Below are positions 29,322 through 37,466 of a DNA stretch of 52,680 nucleotides, one piece after another; the first letter of the stretch is position 1; every line of letters begins with the position of its first letter. The notes under the pieces were generated by a model. It did not search any database, was not told where the DNA came from, and was given only the letters and a program-made list of their open reading frames with translations. The translations under genes and the position numbers were made by a program. This DNA is from Promethearchaeota archaeon (GTDB lineage Archaea > Asgardarchaeota > Lokiarchaeia > Sigyniarchaeales > SOKP01), in NCBI GenBank assembly GCA_030603385.1, contig JAUVXW010000033.1, positions 1 through 52,680 on the forward strand, written 5' to 3'.

Positions 29322-29345
29322 TATTTAAACAGATCTGTTTAAATA
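29322..29345. promoter_or_regulatory. 24-bp perfect palindrome, probable VapBC operator 1
   Basis: A perfect inverted repeat of 24 bases is centred on AGATCT, with core AAACAGATCTGTTT and AT-rich arms. It lies 23 bases before the vapB ATG and next to the TATA-like box. VapBC antitoxins usually bind such inverted repeats to repress their own operon, so an operator role is likely. Confidence 0.7.
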
Positions 29346-29355
29346 GATCTATTTA
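29340..29355. promoter_or_regulatory. 16-bp perfect palindrome, probable VapBC operator 2
   Basis: TAAATAGATCTATTTA is a second perfect palindrome on the same AGATCT core. The two centres lie 14 bases apart, and this one overlaps the TATA-like stretch 29351-29360. Bound repressor here would block TBP. The two sites differ from each other at one base pair per half-core (ACAGA/ATAGA). Confidence 0.7.
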
Positions 29356-29367
29356 TATAATTTATAT

Positions 29368-29595
29368 ATGACACAAAAAACAATTTCATTATCAGAACGA
29401 GTTTTTAAATTATTAAAAAAAGAAAAAAGGGAAGGAGAATCTTTTTCAAATGTGATTGAGAGACTAGTATCTAAGAAAAAAAATCCTTGGTTAATGATGC
29501 AAAAAAAATTCGATCCTGAATTATGGGAAGGATTAGAGGAAAAATTAACAAAAATCAGAGAGGAAAATTTAACTAGTAGTGGAAAGAATGATTAA
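29368..29595 (+). CDS. vapB: VapB-type antitoxin
   Basis: The 75-residue protein starts with TISLSERVFKLLKKEKREGESFSNVIERLV, the ribbon-helix-helix-like start of archaeal VapB (DUF217-type) antitoxins. The C-terminal tail is charged and would wrap the toxin. It overlaps the toxin gene by eight bases, so the two are translationally coupled. Two palindromes directly upstream suggest autorepression. Confidence 0.88.
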   Translation: MTQKTISLSERVFKLLKKEKREGESFSNVIERLVSKKKNPWLMMQKKFDPELWEGLEEKLTKIREENLTSSGKND

Positions 29596-30016
29596 AATAG
29601 TAGAAACAAATATAGCTATTGATTTTTTGAGAGGAAATGATTCAAAAGTAGAAAAAAAAATCAAAAATTTAATATCACAAGGAACTGATTTAACGATAAC
29701 TCAAATAACTTCATGTGAATTGTGGTATGGAGTCTATGCTCTAAAATCTAAACCGAAACAAATTGTTGAGGCAAAAAAAATAAATAGTTTTATCGGCAAT
29801 CTTTCCGAAATTAAAACATTAGATTCAAATTCTAGTAAAATTTATGGCGAGATTTGCGCGGAATTGGACAGAAGTGGGCTGCGAGTACCTCAATTTGATT
29901 TATTAAATGCTTCTATAGCAATCGCAAATAAAATTATTCTAATAACTAAAGATAAAAAGCATTTTCCACGAATTAACGCATTTTCAGAATTTGATTTTCT
30001 TGAATTATGGGAATAA
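29588..30016 (+). CDS. vapC: VapC-type PIN-domain toxin
   Basis: The protein of about 142 residues has the PIN order: IVETNIAIDFLRG at the start, the acidic position in TSCELWYG, and the C-terminal VPQFDLLNASIAIANKIILITKDKKHF. These bind magnesium and cut RNA (often tRNA) in VapC toxins. The first position, normally aspartate (DTN), is E6 here, which may weaken or alter catalysis. I chose the ATG at 29588, which overlaps the vapB stop; a GTG nine bases earlier is also in frame. Confidence 0.88.
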   Translation: MIKIVETNIAIDFLRGNDSKVEKKIKNLISQGTDLTITQITSCELWYGVYALKSKPKQIVEAKKINSFIGNLSEIKTLDSNSSKIYGEICAELDRSGLRVPQFDLLNASIAIANKIILITKDKKHFPRINAFSEFDFLELWE

Positions 30017-30035
30017 AAAAAAAGAAAAAAAAAAA
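30015..30035 (-). terminator. poly-T terminator candidate between vapC and the repeat protein gene
   Basis: The plus strand has nine A, one G and eleven A just past the vapC stop. On the minus strand this is a long U-rich run immediately after the end of the surface protein gene, as archaeal terminators often have. Confidence 0.45.
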
Positions 30036-30041
30036 TTAGAT

Positions 30042-31625
30042 TTATTTAGTTAATTTCCAGCGTTTCTTAGCTAATATTATTGTTATCATGCAGACAATTC
30101 CTAATAAAACGAATAAGCTATATCCCGGGATTGCTTCTAGTATACTATCACTCCCATCATCACCTTCAATGGTAATACGCTGAGCATAAATATCATCTTG
30201 AGTGCCATCCCAATCGCTTCTATAATCATCCCATGTTATAATAAAGCCATTTGTAGCATTACCAGATATCCGGGGATTTCCTTGGTCTTCCATAAATAAG
30301 CTAAGTCTTATGCCACCTGAGCTCCATTTCCTTTTTCCACTAGAATCAATACGCTGAACTTGAACATAATCCATTGGAGGGAATGTGCCCGCATCTGCTT
30401 GCCATGTTATTATTGCTCCACCTGACCCATCACTGTGTATATCTTCTAGCCAATGACTCCATGCTATAGACGAACCTATATAATATGCGCTATCTCCACT
30501 AACAGAGATACCATCGATGGTCCACTTCACATCACCATTATTATCGATCTTCTGAGCATAAATTGTTTCATAGTCCATTATATGCCTAAAATCTAACCAC
30601 GCAATAATAGCACCTCCTGTTCCGCCAGAGCAAATTTCAGATAATCCCTGACCATTACTCTCTGTGCATATACCCATACCGTTATCCATCCATAATGTAT
30701 TACCACTTGCATCAATCCGCTGAGCATAGATATCTAGATTATCTCCTCTGCTATCATCCCATGTTATAATCGCCCCCCCTACATTATCACTACAAATTTT
30801 AGGAGCCATTTGGCCACCTGTTGCATTACAAATAACTGTACCATTATCCATCCATAATGTATTACCACTTGCATCAATCCGCTGAGCATAGACATCTCTA
30901 TCAGGGCCTCTGTTATCATCCCATGTTATAATTGCTCCTCCCATCTCATCAATGCATATATCGTGATTCCCCTGATCACCTGTAGCATTACAAATAACTG
31001 TACCATTATCCATCCATAATGTATTACCACTTGCATCAATTCGCTGAGCATAGACATCTCTATCAGGCTCTCTGTCATCCTCCCATGTTATAATTGCTCC
31101 CCCTACATTATCGCTACAAATTGTAGGAGCCATTTGGCCACCTGTAGCATTACAAATAACTGTACCATTATCCATCCATAAAGTATTACCACTTGCATCA
31201 ATCCGCTGAGCATAGACATCTTTATCAGGCCCTCTGTTATCTTCCCATATTATAATCGCTCCCCCTACATTATCACTACAAATCTCATAAACCCATTGAT
31301 CATCTGTAGCATTACAAATAACTGTACCATTATCCATCCATAATGTATTTCCACTTGCATCAATTCGCTGAGCATAAATGTCATCTGATCCGCTTCTACC
31401 ATCTGTCCATGTTATTATCGTCCCTCCTGCTCCGTCGTTGCAGATCTCAGGTTCCCTTTGGTATCCTTCTGCAGTGGTTATAGCTTTACCGTTAGGTGAC
31501 CAGTTGATACTATAAGCTGCCTGGGGTGTTTCCTTTTCATATCTAATGGATTCTTTCTGAAGTGTAATATCACTGATATTATAATTAGATATTATGGAAA
31601 TCATAAGAAAGCTTATTAGAATCAT
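30042..31625 (-). CDS. secreted repeat surface protein with C-terminal membrane anchor
   Basis: The 527-residue protein starts with a hydrophobic signal segment (ILISFLMISIISNYN) and ends with a membrane segment (YSLFVLLGIVCMITIILA) and a basic tail, so it is displayed outside the cell. The middle is a series of 54-residue units with DVYAQRIDASGNTLW, MDNGTVICNAT and GGAIITWEDNR. The W/D-rich pattern suggests a beta-propeller-like array. The function is not known; a role in adhesion or binding is only inferred. Confidence 0.82.
   Translation of the reverse strand: MILISFLMISIISNYNISDITLQKESIRYEKETPQAAYSINWSPNGKAITTAEGYQREPEICNDGAGGTIITWTDGRSGSDDIYAQRIDASGNTLWMDNGTVICNATDDQWVYEICSDNVGGAIIIWEDNRGPDKDVYAQRIDASGNTLWMDNGTVICNATGGQMAPTICSDNVGGAIITWEDDREPDRDVYAQRIDASGNTLWMDNGTVICNATGDQGNHDICIDEMGGAIITWDDNRGPDRDVYAQRIDASGNTLWMDNGTVICNATGGQMAPKICSDNVGGAIITWDDSRGDNLDIYAQRIDASGNTLWMDNGMGICTESNGQGLSEICSGGTGGAIIAWLDFRHIMDYETIYAQKIDNNGDVKWTIDGISVSGDSAYYIGSSIAWSHWLEDIHSDGSGGAIITWQADAGTFPPMDYVQVQRIDSSGKRKWSSGGIRLSLFMEDQGNPRISGNATNGFIITWDDYRSDWDGTQDDIYAQRITIEGDDGSDSILEAIPGYSLFVLLGIVCMITIILAKKRWKLTK
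30690..31390 (-). repeat. tandem 162-bp repeats in the surface protein gene
   Basis: At least four to five copies with a 162-base period (54 codons) follow one another; for example, the GTATTACCACTTGCATCAAT element begins at about 30698, 30860, 31021 and 31183. Copies are nearly identical over most of their length, including synonymous positions, which points to recent expansion or gene conversion. Confidence 0.85.
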
Positions 31626-31858
31626 TAAAATTATTTTCTTTTTTTTCTAAGATTTCAACTATTTTTCACTATTTTTGAAATAAATTTAGAAAATATAGAT
31701 TTTCTATAAGAACCTCTAATTAAGTTGCCTATAAAAAGTTACATAGTACGATTTAATATAAAAATTAAAAAAAAGAATTATTAGACATTATGAAAAATTT
31801 AGACGTTATAAAGCCGATTTATATTTGGACAGACATAGTTGTTTATTTTCGATTAATC

Positions 31859-31906
31859 ATTATATCAACTGAACTCCTTCAGAAATCGCGGTTATAATGA
31901 AAGGAT
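31859..31906. repeat. right copy of the 48-bp imperfect direct repeat (MNT gene 3' end)
   Basis: This is the coding 3' end of the intact MNT nucleotidyltransferase gene. It matches 29150-29197 at 45 of 48 bases in the same orientation. Confidence 0.75.
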
Positions 31907-32204
31907 TTCCATTCTCTCTCATTTTTTCATATTCTTCTTTAGTATATACAAATGGTTCAATATTGAGATCGTTCGGGACTAAATCTAGAATTTTTCCGAT
32001 TCTATCAAAAAACCTCTCCTTAAAAATTCCTACAATAATTAAATCTATATCGCTATTTTCATGAAAGTCCCCTCTCGCATAACTTCCAAATAATATGACT
32101 TTATCGATACTAAATTGGTTTACTATTGCGTGAAGAAAACCTTTCAAACTTTCTTTAATATCATTCCTACTAATTGGATAATCTTCTGAGCATAAGTTAC
32201 ACAT
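31860..32204 (-). CDS. mntA: MNT-domain nucleotidyltransferase (MntA-like antitoxin)
   Basis: The 114-residue protein has the minimal nucleotidyltransferase signature G40-S41-YARG...S51-D52-x-D54-L. In HEPN/MNT modules this enzyme modifies and silences its HEPN partner, in some systems by AMPylation. The gene overlaps the HEPN frame by about 60 bases if the first ATG is used; a later start is possible, since the NTP-binding core begins near residue 38. Its 3' end recurs 2.7 kb away. Confidence 0.82.
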   Translation of the reverse strand: MCNLCSEDYPISRNDIKESLKGFLHAIVNQFSIDKVILFGSYARGDFHENSDIDLIIVGIFKERFFDRIGKILDLVPNDLNIEPFVYTKEEYEKMRENGNPFIITAISEGVQLI

Positions 32205-32548
32205 AAATCTGCATCCTCCAACGAGTAATATTCATGAGGAATTTGATCAGGAAGTCCATTTGGGTATCTTGTCGGTATATAATATTGATCTAATACTTTT
32301 GCTTTTTTTAACTTAAAAAATTCATCATTTAACTTTCCACATTCTTCAATAAGTTTTCGTATTGAATGCGTTATCACATTTCTTCTTCGATTTAGGAAAA
32401 GAAATGCTTTCAAAGCCTTTTCGCCTGATTGATGAGCTTGAAAACATGCCCACTCAAAGTTTCCATTCTCTTTACTAACCTGAGCAGCTTCTAAATCATA
32501 TTTAGCTTGTTTGAATCAAATATTTGAATATCTTTCGTTATTTGACAT
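32144..32548 (-). pseudogene. hepT: HEPN-domain protein (HepT-like) interrupted by an in-frame TGA
   Basis: From the ATG at 32548 the frame reads ten codons (MSNNERYSNI), then a TGA at 32518-32516. It continues without break as FKQAKYDLEAAQVSKENGNF and through the HEPN core (SGEKALKAFLFL, then HSIRKLI, TRYPNGLPDQIPHEYYSLEDA). Relatives have an aromatic residue, often Trp, before the (F/W)KQA helix, so TGG to TGA is the simplest cause. After the TGA the next usable start is a TTG at 32413, which would lose the first helix. It is therefore either a nonsense pseudogene or read-through. It is paired with the MNT gene. Confidence 0.7.
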
Positions 32549-32838
32549 TTCTTACAATTAAATTATAGTAATTCTTTCTAATATTCTTTTAGTTCTTAAA
32601 TAAAATTTCAAATTACAACATCTATTAAAATTCTCAACGCTTAAGACATTTATTCTAAAAAGAAAAAAAAGGATTACGAATTTACCAAGTGTACTTATCC
32701 ATCTACATATTTAATAAAAGGCATTTCAGAAAGTATTTTTGTTTCTTTTGAAATTTATATATTCATTTTAAAAAAATAAATATAAATATCATTTCTTAAA
32801 TTACATAAAGATAATTAGCAAATTTCTGTGATTTAAGA

Positions 32839-34515
32839 TTGTTTGATAAAAATTATTTGGAAAAGGTCAGAGAAGAAAAAGAGAAGTGGGAAAAACTTTA
32901 TGAAAGTCTAAAAGAACGAGATGTTAAATTTATAACAGATTCTGAAATTCCAATCAAGAACCTTTATACTCCCTTAGATTTAAAAGAAAAAGATTATATA
33001 AGTGACATTGGTTTTCCTGGAATACCTCCATATACTCGAGGTGTATACCCTTCTATGTATAGGGGTCGTTTATGGACTATGAGATTATTTTCAGGTCATG
33101 GAACTCCTGAAGAAACTAATAAAAGATGGAAATTTCTCTATGAAAATGGCGAGACAGGGTTTAGTGCCGCAGTTGATGCATTAACTTTTAATGGAATTGA
33201 CCCTACGAATCCAGATGCAGCCCCCGAAGTTGGAACATCTGGTGTACCATTATATTGTATTGATAGTCTCTTTGCTTTAACTGAAGATATACCCATAGAC
33301 AAAATCAGTGTAGCGCTTGTCGTAGAGCCTTTCACATCTGCACCTGTATGCGCTATGTACTTTAACATGGCCCAAATGCGCGGATATGATATAAGTCAAT
33401 TAATAGGTACAACACAAAATGATATCTTAACAATGACTGTAGGTTACATTCCCTACAAGAATTGCCCCCCTAATCACATTTTACGATTAGCTTGCGATTT
33501 CATTGAATGGACTGTTCCAATGAAAAATGTCCCTAGATGGCACCCAATTAATTTTACTGGATATAATTATCGAGAAGGTGGGATTGATGCAGTTCAAGAA
33601 CTTGGTTTTGTATTCGCGAGTGCTTGTTCTCATATTGATAATCTAATTGAACGAGGATGGAAAGTTGATGATTTCGTGGGGCGTCTTGCGTTTCATTTAG
33701 CAGCTCATAAAGATTTTTTTGAAGAAATCGCAAAATTCAGAGCAGCAAGGAGAATTTGGTATAAATTAATGAAGGATAAGTATGAAGCTGAAGATCCAAA
33801 AAATCTAGGCTTTAGATTTCATGTGCAGACTGCAGGTTCTTCTTTAACAGCGCAATTACCTAAGCTAAATATTGTGAGAACTGCAATTCAAGCTTTAGAA
33901 GCAAATCTAGGTGGTTGTCAATCATTGCACACTAATTCCTATGATGAAGCTATTTGCTTACCATCTGAAGAGGCTGCTTTAGTTGCCTTAAGAACCCAAC
34001 AATATATATCAGATGAAAGCCGGATTCATAATACAATAGATCCTCTCGCAGGCTCATACTTTATTGAATGGCTTACTGATGAGGTTGAAGAAAGGGTGTG
34101 GAAGTATATGGATAAAATCCAACAGGTGGGATCGATTGATAAAGCTCTTTCGTCTGGATTTTTATATAAGGAAATGAGGGATGCCTTTCATAAAAGGAGA
34201 GTGAAAATTGAAAGTGGTGATGAAATTATGCTTGGTGTCAACAAATATTCAGTACCTTACGACACGGTGACAGATGTATTTAGGACGAGTAAAGAGGCAA
34301 TAAAGATAGAAGTTCAACGTATTGAAAAATTAAAAGCTCGGCGAGATAACGCAAAATTAGAGAAAATTTTGGATAAATTGCGAAACGTATGTGAGAAAGA
34401 GGAAAATGTTATGCCTGTGATTATGGAAGCAACAAAAGAAGGGGCAACTGTTGGCGAAATATGTGATATTTATAGAGAAATCTGGGGTATTTGGGAACCT
34501 CCATTAGCAATATAA
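32839..34515 (+). CDS. B12-dependent acyl-CoA mutase, large subunit (methylmalonyl-CoA mutase family)
   Basis: The 558-residue protein is the catalytic TIM-barrel subunit of the family, with TRGVYPSMYRGRLWTMR, TTQNDIL, RAARRIWY, TAGSSLTAQ and SLHTNSYDEA. Its B12 domain is a separate gene 19 bases downstream. Compared from memory with P. shermanii MutB, the residue matching Y89 is F84. No Arg occupies the place of the carboxylate-binding R207 (VGYIPY, about 201-206), and H244 is N243 (GYNYREGG). The substrate is therefore probably not methylmalonyl-CoA and may lack a free carboxylate. The start is TTG. Confidence 0.85.
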   Translation: MFDKNYLEKVREEKEKWEKLYESLKERDVKFITDSEIPIKNLYTPLDLKEKDYISDIGFPGIPPYTRGVYPSMYRGRLWTMRLFSGHGTPEETNKRWKFLYENGETGFSAAVDALTFNGIDPTNPDAAPEVGTSGVPLYCIDSLFALTEDIPIDKISVALVVEPFTSAPVCAMYFNMAQMRGYDISQLIGTTQNDILTMTVGYIPYKNCPPNHILRLACDFIEWTVPMKNVPRWHPINFTGYNYREGGIDAVQELGFVFASACSHIDNLIERGWKVDDFVGRLAFHLAAHKDFFEEIAKFRAARRIWYKLMKDKYEAEDPKNLGFRFHVQTAGSSLTAQLPKLNIVRTAIQALEANLGGCQSLHTNSYDEAICLPSEEAALVALRTQQYISDESRIHNTIDPLAGSYFIEWLTDEVEERVWKYMDKIQQVGSIDKALSSGFLYKEMRDAFHKRRVKIESGDEIMLGVNKYSVPYDTVTDVFRTSKEAIKIEVQRIEKLKARRDNAKLEKILDKLRNVCEKEENVMPVIMEATKEGATVGEICDIYREIWGIWEPPLAI

Positions 34516-34534
34516 ATTTTAAGGTGAAAAATCT

Positions 34535-34936
34535 ATGAGTGATAGGAAAATTAGGGTGTTAATGTCAAAACCCGGTATTGATGGCCATTGGCGAGGCGGT
34601 ATTGTTGTATCAAGAGCTATTAGAGACGCAGGTATGGAACTTATCTTTGGAGGTTTTCAAAATGTTCAACAAATTGTTGAAGCCGCGATTCAAGAAGACG
34701 TAGATGTTATTGGTTTAAGTATCCATTCCGGAGCTCACTTTGCATATACACAAGAAGTCATTGATTTATTAAAGGAACGAGGGGTATTGGATAATATAAT
34801 GATTCTTCTTGGTGGAGTAATTCCCGCTAAAGATTTTGCCAAATTAAAAGAGATGGGCGTTGCTAACGTCTATGGACCTGGTTCTATTGTCTCTGACATT
34901 GTTAACTTTATTAAAACCCATATAAAAGAAAAATAA
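34535..34936 (+). CDS. cobalamin-binding subunit of an acyl-CoA mutase
   Basis: The 133-residue protein is the B12-binding domain of the split mutase. It has K12, D16 and H18 in SKPGIDGHWRGG, the base-off/His-on motif, then GLSIHSGAH and LLGGVIPAKDF, and YGPGS near the end. It works as a partner of the large subunit 19 bases upstream, with an AAGGTGA-type ribosome site before its ATG. The three genes large subunit, B12 subunit and MeaB form a natural operon. Confidence 0.93.
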   Translation: MSDRKIRVLMSKPGIDGHWRGGIVVSRAIRDAGMELIFGGFQNVQQIVEAAIQEDVDVIGLSIHSGAHFAYTQEVIDLLKERGVLDNIMILLGGVIPAKDFAKLKEMGVANVYGPGSIVSDIVNFIKTHIKEK

Positions 34937-34951
34937 AAAAGACATGTAATA

Positions 34952-34960
34952 TTTTTTTTT
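34952..34960 (+). terminator. poly-T run after the B12 subunit gene
   Basis: Nine T residues on the plus strand lie 16 bases after the stop of the B12 subunit gene. This could be a partial terminator inside the mutase operon, reducing read-through into meaB, or a chance run in AT-rich DNA. Confidence 0.3.
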
Positions 34961-35001
34961 AATAAATTTTAATTTAACAGCTATTTTTTATTGAGGAATG
35001 T

Positions 35002-35982
35002 ATGTCATTGAAAGTTTCCCATGATTTTGATTCTTTAATTAGCAGATTTAAGAAAAAAGACAAAATTGCTTTAGCAAAATTAATAACTCTCATTGAAAAT
35101 GAACCAGAAAAAGCACACGAGGTTTTCAAACATTTTGAAGATGTAAAGCATGATTCATATATTATTGGGATCACTGGTTCTCCTGGTGTAGGAAAAAGTA
35201 CTTTAACTGGAGCAATCTGCAAAATCTTATTAGATGAAGGAAAGAAAATTGGAATTATTTGTGTAGATCCTACATCTCCTTTTAGTGGAGGTGCATTTTT
35301 AGGGGATAGAGTCCGGATGACTAATATTTCATTACACCCAAATGTGTTTATGCGAAGTCTTGCATCTCGAGGATATAAGGGTGGGATTTCAAGAGCTGTT
35401 TTTGATATTAGCTTATTATATGAAGCATTTGGAATGGATTTAATTATCATAGAAACCGTCGGTGTAGGTCAAGCGGAGTTTGATGTTTACAATCTAGTTT
35501 ATACTGTTGTAGTAATTCTCGTACCAGGTTATGGGGATGCAATACAGATGCAGAAAGCAGGCATAATTGAAATTGGTGATATCTACGACATTAACAAAAA
35601 AGATTTAGGTGGTGAAGATGTTGCTGTACAAATAGAAATGATGCTTGATGATTCTACCTTTCAGAGTGGGTGGAGACCACCAGTCACTATGACTAACGCT
35701 ATTTCTGGGGAAGGTGTTAACGATTTAGTGCAAAATATTATGGATCACAAAGAACATTTAGAATTATCTGAATCTATTGGTGAAAAGAAAAAAAATAGGT
35801 TTAGATATAAAATTAGGGAATTAGTGTATTCAAAGATTAACAAAATCATTTCAGAAAGCTTTCTAAATGAAAAAGAGATTAATGAAATTATAAATCATGC
35901 TCTAGTTGATGGAAAATTTAAAATTTATCGTACTATCCATAATAAATTCGAAGATGTAAATTTCGAAATTAAAAAAAGATAA
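35002..35982 (+). CDS. meaB: MeaB/ArgK-type G protein, mutase chaperone
   Basis: The 326-residue GTPase has Walker A GSPGVGKS at 59-66, DPTSPFSGGAFLGDRVRM, ETVGVGQAE and the base-recognition NKKD. MeaB proteins protect and reload cobalamin on acyl-CoA mutases. It lies directly after the mutase subunits, which supports a functional set. The leader between the B12 subunit and meaB holds a short T run. Confidence 0.93.
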   Translation: MSLKVSHDFDSLISRFKKKDKIALAKLITLIENEPEKAHEVFKHFEDVKHDSYIIGITGSPGVGKSTLTGAICKILLDEGKKIGIICVDPTSPFSGGAFLGDRVRMTNISLHPNVFMRSLASRGYKGGISRAVFDISLLYEAFGMDLIIIETVGVGQAEFDVYNLVYTVVVILVPGYGDAIQMQKAGIIEIGDIYDINKKDLGGEDVAVQIEMMLDDSTFQSGWRPPVTMTNAISGEGVNDLVQNIMDHKEHLELSESIGEKKKNRFRYKIRELVYSKINKIISESFLNEKEINEIINHALVDGKFKIYRTIHNKFEDVNFEIKKR

Positions 35983-36052
35983 TTAAATTAGTTTATTATT
36001 CAAAGAAACAAGAATAAATCGAAAAATTACTTAAACTGAATTTTTATTAATT

Positions 36053-36859
36053 ATGCCAATATTAGGAATCGATTACGAAAAATGTAACAATTGCCAAATA
36101 TGTTATAATGCATGCACAAGGTATTTCAGACGTGATAAAGAGCAAAATAAAATGGTGTTTGAAGATCCCAATAATCTTTGTGATTCATGTGGGCGTTGCA
36201 TTGCAATGTGTAAATTAGATGCGATTATGTATGAGAATATTGGAGAAATATTAACTTTTGAAGAAGTTCAAGATCCTAGTACATTAATCTCATACGAAAG
36301 TATGCATAAATTTATGAGCGCTAAACGGTCAATTAGGGGATTTAAAAAGAAAAAAGTTCCTAAGGCTGTCTTAGAAAAAGTTTTAGACACTATGAAATAT
36401 GCTCCAACAGGGGCCAACATCCGCACATTACGATGTACCATAATTTCAGATGAGGATAAAATTAAAAAGTTATCCGAAGTGGTGATGGATGCAATAATCG
36501 CATCAAGTAATCCACGGTACAGTGAAAATTTTATAAAAGCTAAAAAACGTGGTATAGATACAATCTTCTATAATGCCCCTCATGTAATGATATTTCACTC
36601 AAGTAATCCTGGAGATGCTATGAATTCTACAATAGCTCTAACATATGGGATGTTATGTGCCCAAACTTTAGGTTTGGGGACCTGTTGGATTGGGCTTGCT
36701 CATGGGGTTCTCTCATCAAATAAAGAAATACGGGAGAAAATTACTGGAATTCATGGTAATGTATGGGGTGTAATAATTATCGGATATCCCACACAAATTT
36801 ACTATCGAGTACCACCGCGCCCAGCCATAAAAACTAAAGGATTAGATAATCTAGAATAA
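36053..36859 (+). CDS. ferredoxin-nitroreductase fusion
   Basis: The 268-residue protein starts with a 2[4Fe-4S] ferredoxin domain (C11/C14/C17/C21 and C43/C46/C49/C53). A nitroreductase-fold flavin domain follows, with AKRSIRGFKKKKVP, YAPTGANIRT and GMLCAQTLGLGTCWIGLAH. It would transfer electrons between ferredoxin and an FMN-bound substrate. The substrate is unknown. It lies 70 bases after meaB on the same strand, perhaps in the same transcript. Confidence 0.9.
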   Translation: MPILGIDYEKCNNCQICYNACTRYFRRDKEQNKMVFEDPNNLCDSCGRCIAMCKLDAIMYENIGEILTFEEVQDPSTLISYESMHKFMSAKRSIRGFKKKKVPKAVLEKVLDTMKYAPTGANIRTLRCTIISDEDKIKKLSEVVMDAIIASSNPRYSENFIKAKKRGIDTIFYNAPHVMIFHSSNPGDAMNSTIALTYGMLCAQTLGLGTCWIGLAHGVLSSNKEIREKITGIHGNVWGVIIIGYPTQIYYRVPPRPAIKTKGLDNLE

Positions 36860-36887
36860 ATTTTATAAACTATCTACTGAAAAAATA

Positions 36888-37259
36888 ATGGTGGAATTCT
36901 GTCCTGAATGTGGTAACTTGTTAAGGAAAAAAACTTGCCCGTGTGGGTATGGTGAGTTGGATGCTACCTCTAAGGATGCGTCTCACAATCATTTGATAAA
37001 AATTTGGAGCCCTCCCTCTACAAATGCCATCTATTGTAAATTAACAGCAACTCCATATGAAAAACTTAAATCTATGCTAAATAAAAGTATGATTCCAGAA
37101 AAATTAAAGGAAGTAAGAGAAAAATTTAAAAATCATCTTTATTCATGCAGAAACTGTGTTTACTATTATGAGGAAACATCTCATTGTAAATTTAAGAATA
37201 AGTATCTAACTAAAGATTCTATATGTAAAAGTTATGAACCATATGATATTATCGGTTGA
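36888..37259 (+). CDS. small cysteine-rich zinc-binding protein
   Basis: The 123-residue protein has an N-terminal zinc ribbon (FCPECGNL and CPCGYGEL) and a second set of cysteines near the C-terminus (SCRNCVYY, SHCKF and SICKSYEP). A helical stretch lies between them. I do not recognise the family. It may bind nucleic acid or another protein, or guard metal ions. It follows the nitroreductase gene by 28 bases. Confidence 0.75.
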   Translation: MVEFCPECGNLLRKKTCPCGYGELDATSKDASHNHLIKIWSPPSTNAIYCKLTATPYEKLKSMLNKSMIPEKLKEVREKFKNHLYSCRNCVYYYEETSHCKFKNKYLTKDSICKSYEPYDIIG

Positions 37260-37430
37260 GAAGGTTAAATAAGTATCGTTGGCATATATTTTATATTTAA
37301 AACGTGTGCCATTTTTTCTTATCTTTGTTTATTAGCTATAGATGTTTGATAACTCCTTTTTAAATTATTTAGTATCTTGTATTGTACGAAAAGTGCACCT
37401 TAATATTTATAAACGTTTCTCTTAATCATC

Positions 37431-37438
37431 TTTATATA
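37431..37438 (+). promoter_or_regulatory. TATA-like box upstream of the LVIVD protein operon
   Basis: TTTATATA lies 29 bases before the ATG at 37467, a spacing that fits archaeal promoters with a short leader. It would drive the three-gene envelope operon. Confidence 0.5.
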
Positions 37439-37466
37439 GTTATAATATCATAGAAATGAGATTATT

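Noticed and set aside
30690..31390. Regular direct repeats that might be a CRISPR array
   Set aside because: The period is 162 bases, the whole unit is coding and near-identical with no spacers, and it lies inside a signal-anchored surface protein gene.
29150..31906. A complete integrated mobile element between the direct repeats
   Set aside because: There is no integrase, recombinase or transposase in the segment, and the repeat differences are conservative coding changes. It is kept only as a finding with the alternative stated.
32516..32518. General reassignment of TGA to Trp or selenocysteine in this genome
   Set aside because: TGA ends other clear genes at their expected lengths (iorB via the ATGA overlap, and the LVIVD gene at 38606), and no SECIS-like stem is evident.
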